A stretch of 64,000 nucleotides of DNA from Tubulanus polymorphus (lineage: Eukaryota; Nemertea; Palaeonemertea; Tubulaniformes; Tubulanidae): assembly GCF_964204645.1 (NCBI RefSeq), contig NC_134028.1, positions 21,984,153 to 22,048,152 on the forward strand, read 5' to 3'. A model generated the notes under the pieces. The model was not told where the DNA came from, did not search any database, and saw nothing but the letters and a program-made list of their open reading frames with translations. Positions 56,701-64,000 of the stretch are shown here, one piece after another. The first letter of the stretch is position 1, and every line of letters begins with the position of its first letter. The position numbers and the translations under genes are program-made.

Positions 56701-59700
56701 TGCGCCGTTAGAAGCACACTGGCCACAGGCGATACAGCTGGTGACATAAGTCATCACTTTCTTATAATCAACACGACCAGCGCACGGTAATAAATCAATG
56801 TTTGTTTACACGTCCAATATTGACACGCTATACCTTTTTCTCTTCATATCGTATTGCCATTTTTAACCGACCGAGCGGATCACGGCGTTTGCCATTGCCG
56901 TCGATGTTGCTCTCGCTGAGAACGGCTTCGACCTCCTGAGTACCGCGACATAGGTCCATCATTTCGCAGGCGAAGTTCATACACTCCTCCACCAAAGTTA
57001 AATACTCTTTCTGAAAAAGAAAAAGAAGTAATTGTAATTGTAAATGTAATTGTAATCGTAATTTTTTGCTGCAATATTTCATTCATAGAGTACTTTCATA
57101 CAAGTTAAATACAATACGTAATAGTCATGTTATGAACAGTTATACATTTTAACCAACATTATAATGTTAACATTAATATAATACTCTATAGAAAGGAAGG
57201 AGGAAGTTATGATTTTCTATAATATAAAAGACATAGTGATATACATAGACCTCGGTTAAAATAAACCCATTGGAGATGGGCTAATTATAAGTCGTCGTAA
57301 GTTTAGACTGTTTGAAAAACTGGAAATGAAATTTCTTAATTGTCTAAAATGTCGGTCAATCTTCGTCTAAAGAGACTACTTTCTCGTCATACTGAAAAAA
57401 ACCTTATGTCCAATGGGGAAATGCTATAAGCTTGTTCATACACGAACATACGTTTCGAGCGGAACCTGATTAGGAAATATATTCGAACTTTCGAATCGCA
57501 AAAAGACGTATGATCTAATTAATCCGCGGATTACCAAGCGTAAACTAATCTTCAAAAAGCATTCTCGTTTATTTTCGTGTACCTTTTAAATATCAAACAT
57601 CAAACACGAAATTAAGCCGCATCTTTTACTATTCATCGCGTTTGAAATCGTAGACGCGATAGAGATGCGAACAGTGGCATTCGTGATTGACGATGCAGTA
57701 TTTGGATTCGGGAGCCTAAAATTCAAGTAAACAGTTTGAAAATGAAATGTTTTTGACTTTTTGTCATCAGATGGCTACGGCATTAAAGGGTGATCGTTTG
57801 TGATCGCCGCGACCCCTCTATACAGCCGTACGGAAACCGATTTCGTCCGTGATCGCCGTGATCACCTCTATACAGCAGTATCCAAATGGATTTCGGGTGA
57901 TCGCCACGATCCACCCTATAACAGCTGTACGGAAACTGGTTTCGAGTGATCGCCATGATCACTTCTATACAGCACTATCTAAGCGGGTGTCGGGTGATCG
58001 TCTTTCATTATTCGTATGTCGATGAAACACGACGTGGTTTTCAGTACATGTATTAATATTCAACGGGGGGATAATGTTCTCACGCTGCGGTCAACAGACA
58101 TGTCTAATAAGGATAATACCGCGAACATCTACACTGATCGCAAGAGGAGCCACATCTAATATTCAAAATGTCACCCGTCGATGATTACCGCGATAGTGAT
58201 ATTTGATGACATCTCGATGGAGATTACCATTCGTGTCGAAGATGTAATCGTGCTCTTTATAGCGGTCAAGATCGCAGATTTGACGGGGCAACGGATGCGT
58301 TACGTGGCTCGGTGATGAGTCGACTGCGGTGGTAGATTTGACTAACAAAGGTCTCCAACTCATGAGAATGTACAGCAAAATTACGACGGTGCTTTGAGGG
58401 TTGACTTTACTTACTTGAAGTTTTTAAACGACCTTACGCTACTGAGGTATATGATACCGAGCTACACCAGGCTAATCGGCTTAAGTCAACGGAGAAACAA
58501 CTGTATCGGGGGAGGGGATACTCCGTTTTTTCACCCTCAACCCGCTTAGCGCCACACAGGGCATTATAAGTGGGTTCTATGTTTCTTTTTCCCAATGGGG
58601 GAGAGACCAGAGAAGAACAATCGACCAAGAAACTCTGTCGCCACCAGGGTTTGCACCCATAAACCCTGGATTGACGAGACCAGTGACCGGCGGCTTAGAC
58701 CACTCGGCCCCTGCGTCTCTTCTGATACTCGGGATACTCAGTGAGCGGAGATGGAACTACTATAAACTACTCTTCTAGATTTGAGCGATAACAAAACTTC
58801 TGACCATTTTGAATTATGATAATCGTAAAAACGATATGAATACAGAAATTCAAGAGGAATATAGACGCACAAAGAACTACTTATAACCGAGTATCGTCGT
58901 GAAAATATGCGCACGAAGGCTCGACTAGAACTAGCCGAGAGCGGCAGGCCACTTAAGTTTGCGTATATAAACAAATCGTAATAGATTCTGACACAAAAGT
59001 CACAGTCGTCGTATGCGTTATATGGCCAATTACCGGCATAACAAAAATATGCTTTTACGCCCGAGGATTTCTACGTGTTCCGATATACGAACCGACCTTC
59101 AGTCGTGATCTGCGAATAATAACCGCGTCTTCTCTTACTTCCATTCGAGGTATACAGGATTAATGAAAAATGTAACGCACAGCCGAAGGCCGCCGCCGTC
59201 GTCGAATGATGAGATTCTGCGACAATCTAATCGTGAATGCCATACGTGCCACGTAGCATGTTAGGTGCGTGCGCTATTCTTAAAAACACCCTAACGCGGT
59301 GGCGGATAGGAATGGGAGCACTAGGAGCACATGTTCCTGTCGTAATTTTCCGATGCCCTTTTGAAAATATAATTGCAATATTTTTCAGGGCACTAATTCC
59401 ACATGCGACTAAAAAAAGCCGCCCGCAGCGCAATGTTCAGCTCATATTCTCTTAAACGACCCTCAAGTGAACAGAAATTGCAATGACCCTCAAGTGAATA
59501 GAAATTGCAATGACCCTCAAGTGAACAGAAATTGCAATGACCCTCAAGTGAATAGAAATTGCAATGACCCTCAAGTAAACAGAAATATCAACGACCCTCA
59601 AGTGAACAGAAATTGCAATGACCTTCAAAAGTGAACAGAAATTGCAATGACCCTCAAGTGAACAGAAATTGCAATGACCTTCAAAAGTGAACAGAAATTG

Positions 59701-62700
59701 CAATGACCCTCAAGTGAACAGAAATTGCATGAAAACGGACTAAAACTTTAAAATTTTCCAGGCTCCCGATTGGCTGCGTGCATAGTTAACTTGCCCTTTT
59801 CAAATTCAGTATATTTGCCCTTTTCATATCTCTGTCCTCCTGTCAAAGTCTGCACCTGGATCCCCCCCCCCATGTAACAAATCCTTCACTGGTATAAGCT
59901 TATGCTACAATGGAGCATCTGCCTTTCGAAAACTGATGATTTAGTTCACGTATTCTGATCATTTTGCATATCAACAGCAGAACTCTTCGTGTTACTGAGA
60001 TCTGATCTATTGTACGACCAGCTTACAGTTTTCAGGGCCCGCCATTACAGTTGCGCCGAGATTGTTTACTGAAGTTTCTCAATATTGCGACGATGACCGA
60101 AACGGATATCGAATTTCCGTATTCGTGGTTGTTTGATTGATTGAGGGATGATGTGTGCTGTGGTTGGGGGAGGGGTGTTATGGCGCTATTGTGTATTCTT
60201 GCAATCACGTGACGTAGCGATATTGGTTCCTCTTCGCAGACGTGATTCTCCATTGAAGTGACTTCTTTATCAAGGGGCTTCATAATAAAGAGTAAAATCC
60301 GACAACAAAAGAGTCCGAAACGTTTCCTAGAGCTGATGGCTTACTAAGCGTTTGAAATGCGTTCTAAAATAATCTTCAAGAGCCGGTTTTATAGACTGGC
60401 ATTAACTTTAACCCGGGTGTTAACTCAATTCATTATCAGTATAGAGTTAACCCCGGGGTGAAGTTGATACCAGTCTATATAACACCGGCCCCAGAAATAA
60501 GGATTATGACATTTTTAGGTACATCGAATAGGAATATTAATTTTACCTCAATGAAAAATATTGGACTCATTTTGGAATCGTGGGATCTTATATTATCATT
60601 ACAGAACAGAAGAGTGTTTCGTCAATGGTCACCCTTTTCATCCACCAGGGAGGCGAGGCTTTAGTTCAGTCTCTAACTCATCATATTCATAACCATACAA
60701 TACGTGTATATAAACCTAAGCGCATTTCACTAATCTGCAGAATATTTCGGCTGTTAGATGTAAATAGCATCAGCGATGTCGATGATGCAAGGAAATTGGA
60801 CATCCGTCTTGATCACGTCAGAAAATTTGATGTTATGACGCGTCGCGAACGGCGTAATATGTCATGGCGTGCCAATACCGACATAAAACACATAGTGATA
60901 ACAACTGGCCCTATACGCGAAATGACATTTTTATTGTTGTTAAACAAAAGTCGAACTGAATGGTTCACGGCCGGCGGGCTGTGATTATTCTTAACATCGT
61001 GATCAACTCGTATCTGATGATAGCGTGCGTTATTTTTATTGAATATTCAAATAACCGCGCTTGAAATGGAGTAAAGACGTGGTTAACCGTGATATTATGC
61101 AAGTCACTCGAATGCACTTTCGTATTATAATTGCGCGCCATCTCCCGTCATACCGAATAGGATTGGATTTGGAAAAAGGGAATAGAGGCTTATGAACTGA
61201 TTCCACCAAAATGACGACCGTCCGGGGATCTGAAAATCTTCGTAAGAGTAGGCCTTTTGCGTGGTCTCGTCGATCAAGGGGTTTATGGGATCGAATCCTG
61301 GTGTCAGCAATAGCTTCTCCGCATTCGTAGGTTCTTCTCGGCCTCTCATCGGACGCCATGAACCTGTCATACCCTGAGTGGTGTTCAGGGGTTGAGGAGA
61401 ACTAGAAACCACGAACCCGCTATACCGTGAGTGGTGTTACAGGTTGAGGGGAACTAGAAACCATAAACCTGTTACACCCCGAGTAACGTTCAGGGGTTGA
61501 GGGGAACAAAAAACCTCGAACCTGTTACTAATAATTTGTTTGGGGCTTCGAGGTTTGAAAGATCTGAGAAAAACTAGACCTTCGATTTTATGTAGGCTCG
61601 ATTGGACGAAAGAGCGCCGATAGACTCGATCTCTATTGGTGGCTCCTACAGGAATAAACGTCCTTTAACAAGCTACAGTTAAACATTATATATAGAAAAT
61701 CAGTATTGATTTGAAACATAAGCAATAATCAGCTATTCATAAGTACGATTTGCTGTTGTTGAAGCGTCCTTCTGCAGCCGTATAGTGGCGGGAACTCTGT
61801 CGGTCTGGTAAGTCTTACGGGTGTGTTGATAGCGGATCGAACGGAAGATAATTACATTCATGAGTTTAATCAAATTACGTTCAGTACACGCGTGCATTAC
61901 AATCAATCAGTTCTTTTAATGATGCCATTAAAAATACCGAATAACTCGTAGGTGATTACCGCATTCGCTCGGTGAGTATCGATATTATGAAATAACCCTC
62001 TCCACGGCAGCAGCTGAACGATGTCTTATTTTAAACAAGCGAGATTTAATACACGGTAAAACATTACAGCGGTTGATATCGTTTTGTTGACTGTGTGGAG
62101 GTATCTAAATTGAAAGCTATAAAGATCGTTTCATCAAATACCGCGGTGAAAACTAGGGCAGGTTTCGATTGAACGGTTAAAACGGTTTACAACCCGGCCG
62201 CTTCTATCGGGTTTACAGATTTAGCTATCTACATCCTCCCCCGGCAGGGATTCGAACCTGACGGCATCGAGATTGCCACGGTACGAAACCCTGCCACACT
62301 AGACCGAGTGCACGGCTACACGCGCAGCTTAGATGATGTCATTACTCCAATGAGAAATCCCGTTTTATTTAGCTCGAGTTTTCCCATTTATAGTTTTTCC
62401 GTGAAATTTACCTCAGCGATTATGCAACGAGCAATCTGATTGGTGCCGCAAGTTTTCATGCGGCAAAAGCTGCGCACGTACGTTCGCACCCGGTCTACTG
62501 TGGCAGGGGTTTGTGCCGTGGCCGATTGTAGCAATGCCATCAGGTTCGAATCCTTGCCGAGGTAGGATGCGCTATCTCCGACTAAAGGTAGAGCTTGGAG
62601 TTATCAGTCTGATTACTCCAGGGGAAGAATGGATAGAGCGTATTCTCGTCTAAACGAACGCGCCAGAAGTAAATTCCAGGATCGGTAGGGACCAATCGAA

Positions 62701-64000
62701 ACCTGCCATAAGCTTCCCATTTCCTTACGATGTCGATTTCTATTCCCTGGTATGGTCGAGGTTACATCGTCATCTAATGGGTTTGATAATTGAAATGTTA
62801 TGTAACAATTATACCTCATCAAGTTATGCAAAGTTTGGGATTGAAAGTTATTTTTTTGTTGTTAATATTTCGATACTGGGTGCGCTTAGCTTATTGCTGT
62901 TTTTTCTTACTAGAATGTCATATCTCGCTAGTAGTTTGTTCAACGTAAGATGACTATATAAACTACTAGCTTCATTTACATTTTCGGACTGTTTTTTTTT
63001 CCTTATTATTGTCGGATCCTCTCATATCTGGTGTTTCGATCCAATATATGACTAGAAATATGCCTAGTTGTTGAATATTGCTTTCGATGAATTTTGGATA
63101 CCGGCAAGGCTACTGAGAGAAGTGAGTATACGGTGACACTCCGCCAGGATCGCTAGTGGCACTGGGTAACCGCGCTTCAATTTCTTCAACCTTTCAATTG
63201 GATTCAATTGGAGTCAACTTTTCTTATTTGTAAATCATTTTTCAGTGAAATCAATACAATACACTGCGAGAGAAAGGGAATCTATTCGATGACTCCTTTG
63301 ATAATTTTCGGATTTGGAAGCCAAGTTCAAATTTCACTAATAATCAATCTTTACTACGAATAACCCAGTGTTTTGTTTCTAGACTGGTATTACTCAACTC
63401 ATTTTCAATTGAGTTAGCCCTCGGGTTAAAGATAAAACCACAGTCTACAAAACCGGCCCCGGTGTTTTGGTGCATCTACCGATTGGTAACCTCCCCAGCT
63501 ACCCCCAAAACCCTGGGCTCCTGGTCTATCTTACCTTGAACTCTTTTTCTACCTCAGACAATTTCATCATTTCCTGCCGCAAACCGAAGGTGGTCATGAT
63601 CGGATCTGGGCTGGACAGGGCCATGTACGCCGGGCTAGCCAGCGCCCGGTACGCGTTCAGACGAGATCGCGATCGCTTCAGCGAATCGTAGTTCTGTTTG
63701 GTCACGCAATCGGTACAGTCACAGGAAATAACGTGCGGTTTTTCGATCGTGTGACTTCGGGATAGAAACATTTGAACGATCTCATGATTGTTATAATGCG
63801 CTGCTAGGATCAGTGGCGTAATGTCGGGTGAAAATTGGCTCTTTTCCTCCGTGCGGAAAAACGCATCCTTCACGCCGACCTTTTTGAACTTATCCTCCCC
63901 AGCAATGTAGGACGGGTGTTCGGTGATCACTTTGACGATTTTTGTACATCCTTTACTGATCGCGTGGAGCAAAGCTTCCTCGATGCAGTCGAAATTCAAC
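47723..64000 (-). CDS. TRPC-family cation channel (13 3'-most exons; 5' end outside window)
   Basis: Exons (5' to 3'): 63535-64000 (runs off the edge), 56834-57010, 55079-55246, 53913-54174, 53200-53481, 52439-52623, 51767-51888, 51600-51682, 51124-51320, 50189-50395, 49495-49618, 48953-49093, 47723-48219. All are GT-AG with matching phases. The first encodes ankyrin repeats and the H-CxCxxC motif (HVISCDCTDC) before SRSRLNAYRALASPAY. TM helices follow in exons from 55246 to 51124. The pore helix is LFWSMFGQV, then TM6 with LVNMLIAMMSHSF, then the TRP box EWKFARTKLW. The last exon is predicted coiled coil. It is a tetrameric, PLC-linked, Ca2+-permeable channel of the plasma membrane. It is closest in layout to TRPC3-7/TRP-gamma; the subtype is not settled. 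Confidence 0.95.
48225..48670. repeat. ~440 bp (ATCAAT/ACCAAT)n microsatellite in the last TRPC intron
   Basis: Nearly uninterrupted hexa/nonamer array of ATATCA, ACACCA and ATACCA words. On the minus strand it is T/A/G-rich and ends in the polypyrimidine tract of the last exon's acceptor (48220-48221). Long openings on both strands are just translated repeat. Confidence 0.9.
50500..50690 (-). repeat. tRNA-Ser/Leu-derived SINE, copy 1
   Basis: The minus strand starts GCGGCCGATTGGTTTAAGCC, an A-box-like D arm. It continues to AGAGTTTCTCGGTCGAAAG and TTCTTCTCTCTCCCC, which match copy 2 at 58490-58715. It lies in a TRPC intron. Confidence 0.6.
52900..53030. mobile_element. MITE-like repeat, GGGGCCGGTTGCA family, in a TRPC intron
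   Basis: AGCCGGTTGCAGGGCC is followed by TTTAAGACGATCATAG, ACAATCTAACAATC and AAGACCACTTTTGGACT. These match the minus strand of 42950-43090 in order. Confidence 0.45.
53530..53660 (+). repeat. tRNA-derived SINE copy in a TRPC intron
   Basis: It contains AGCGGGTTCGAGTCCTGCT (B box), GGCCGTGGTC and an AATCCAAACCACGT end. It has the same block order as 7420-7540. Confidence 0.55.
54340..54670 (+). repeat. Dispersed repeat, short form, in a TRPC intron
   Basis: GGCGGATCCAGGGG, GACTTTGACAGGA, AAAGGGGCAAGTT, TTTAAGAGAATAT, then TATATTTTCAAAAGGGCA and TGTGCTCC. The same blocks run on the minus strand of 59260-59890. Copy 2 has a minisatellite inserted before TTTAAGAGAATAT; this copy does not. Confidence 0.75.
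56388..56495. mobile_element. Palindromic MITE, GGCCGGTT-TAACCCGGGGTTAA family, copy 1
   Basis: TGGACTGGTATTGTCTTTAA with CCCGGGGTTAACTCAA at the left; TTGAGTTAGCCCCAGGG with TTTAAGATAACACCAGTCTA at the right. The arms are near-perfect inverses. It lies in a TRPC intron. Confidence 0.75.
57785..58005. repeat. ~58-bp minisatellite, about 3.7 units
   Basis: Units begin GTGATCGCC, continue CTCTATACAGC, a GTA-rich spacer and a GATTTCG(G/T) end. Units differ by several bases, so the array is old. Confidence 0.85.
58163..58378 (-). other. Unassigned protein-like opening in a TRPC intron
   Basis: The minus-strand frame shows a hydrophobic stretch (VVILLYILMSW), then Ser/Thr-rich, then a polar region with DLDRYKEHDYIF and NLHRDVIKYHY before TGA. 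It could be a signal-anchor exon of a Golgi-type enzyme if spliced at the GTGACA donor near its end. No ATG precedes the hydrophobic stretch and no homology is recognised. It may be chance. Confidence 0.15.
58490..58715 (-). repeat. tRNA-Ser/Leu-derived SINE, copy 2
   Basis: The minus strand reads GCAGGGGCCGAGTGGTCTAA (A box), then a CCAGGGTTTATGGGTGCAAA T-arm-like segment, then GAGTTTCTTGGTCGATTGTT and TCTCTCCCCCATTGGG. The anticodon arm does not fold properly, so it is a SINE rather than a working tRNA. Confidence 0.65.
59260..59890 (-). repeat. Dispersed repeat, long form with internal minisatellite
   Basis: The minus strand is colinear with 54340-54670: GGATCCAGGTGCAGACTTTG, GACAGAGATATG, GGGCAAGTTAACT, the minisatellite, TTTAAGAGAATAT, TATATTTTCAAAAGGGCAT and TGTGCTCC. 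The minisatellite occupies 59455-59735. Confidence 0.75.
59455..59735. repeat. 27-bp minisatellite, about ten units
   Basis: Unit: GACCCTCAAGTGAACAG then AAATTGCAAT, with A/C and small-insertion variants (CTTCAAAAGTG). The units abut directly with no unique spacers. Confidence 0.92.
60380..60492. mobile_element. Palindromic MITE, GGCCGGTT-TAACCCGGGGTTAA family, copy 2
   Basis: GCCGGTTTTATAGACTGG, CTTTAACCCGGGTGTTAACT at the left; GAGTTAACCCCGGGGTGAAG and CCAGTCTATATAACACCGGC at the right. Best-preserved arms of the three copies. Confidence 0.8.
61358..61530. repeat. ~58-bp tandem repeat, about three units
   Basis: Units share AACCTGTTACACC-type starts, CGAGTGGTGTTCAGGGGTTG and GGGAACTAGAAACC, with drift between units. 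Confidence 0.75.
62235..62570. repeat. Inverted pair of tRNA-like SINE units
   Basis: The minus strand of 62235-62325 and the plus strand of 62480-62570 share CTGTGGCAGGG, GTACCGTGGC-type, ATGCCGTCAGGTTCGAATCC (B box) and TGCCG(G/A)GG. They face each other across ~150 bp. Neither folds into a complete cloverleaf. Confidence 0.7.
63380..63462. mobile_element. Palindromic MITE, GGCCGGTT-TAACCCGGGGTTAA family, copy 3 (truncated left arm)
   Basis: AGACTGGTATTACTCAACTC has lost the inner left arm. GTTAGCCCTCGGGTTAAAG and CAGTCTACAAAACCGGCCCC form the intact right arm. It lies just 70 bp from a TRPC splice donor. Confidence 0.7.

Larger units (their letters stand above)
57011..63534. other. 6.5 kb TRPC intron, repeat-packed; no nested gene supported
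   Basis: It holds tandem arrays (57785-58005, 59455-59735, 61358-61530), a SINE (58490-58715), the long form of a dispersed repeat (59260-59890), two palindromic MITEs (60380-60492, 63380-63462) and an inverted pair of tRNA-derived repeats (62235-62570). A 71-codon minus-strand opening at 58163-58378 has hydrophobic then polar, protein-like sequence (QICDLDRYKEHDYIFDTNGN) but no clear acceptor, donor or family. Confidence 0.55.

Noticed and set aside
58490-58715. tRNA gene with A and B boxes on the minus strand
   Set aside because: The anticodon and acceptor arms do not pair, and a longer SINE body is shared with 50500-50690.
59455-59735. Regular 27-bp repeats that look CRISPR-like
   Set aside because: Units abut with no unique spacers, there are no cas genes and the DNA is animal. 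It is a minisatellite.
60580-60984. 134-codon plus-strand frame in the TRPC intron
   Set aside because: No recognisable domain or composition bias, and it overlaps repeat-rich DNA.
61036-61412. Two overlapping minus-strand frames of 95-107 codons
   Set aside because: Partly made of the 58-bp tandem repeat. Both frames look equally plausible, which argues for chance; no splice signals fit.
62235-62325. tRNA gene suggested by ATCAGGTTCGAATCC-like boxes
   Set aside because: No complete cloverleaf, and an inverted second copy lies 150 bp away. tRNA-derived repeat.

Overview
This is eukaryotic, metazoan nuclear DNA. It has split genes with GT-AG introns, AATAAA polyadenylation motifs and dense interspersed repeats, and it encodes animal-specific families: a TRPC channel, a GPI-type alkaline phosphatase, an MPV17-like protein, and class A and class B-like GPCRs. 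The cluster of receptors with a somatomedin-B head and the repeat types suggest a marine spiralian (mollusc, annelid or similar). That placement is inference and no species is claimed.

Layout. (1) 0.5-8.7 kb, minus: a complete ten-exon alkaline phosphatase gene; joining the exons gives one 543-residue frame. Its largest intron holds a 1.1 kb foldback element. (2) 9.9-10.9 kb, minus: a single-exon class A GPCR. (3) 12.5-39.6 kb, minus: a head-to-tail array of five intronless-CDS receptors, each with a signal peptide, somatomedin B domain, cysteine-rich ectodomain and secretin/Methuselah-like 7TM. The last two lie in a ~4 kb tandem segmental duplication. Between receptors 1 and 2 lie a small cationic secreted peptide gene, a decayed copy of its 3' end, a LINE relic and a decayed cysteine-rich gene. 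(4) 41.2-45.8 kb, plus: two tandem MPV17L-like genes in a ~2.3 kb duplication, with diverged last exons. (5) 47.7-64.0 kb, minus: thirteen 3'-most exons of a TRPC channel; the 5' end lies beyond the window. Its introns are full of MITEs, SINEs and minisatellites.

The genes do not form a pathway. The region reads as a receptor and defence-peptide neighbourhood with birth-and-death duplication, between two conserved single-copy-type genes (phosphatase and TRPC). Seven genes with a compact or intronless 5' end (five receptors, the peptide gene, both MPV17L copies counted as one type) have a 3' splice site only 5-17 nt upstream of the ATG. This could mean 5'UTR introns or spliced-leader trans-splicing. 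Several repeats carry hammerhead-like cores (CTGAYGA, stem, GAAAC) like those of Penelope-like elements.
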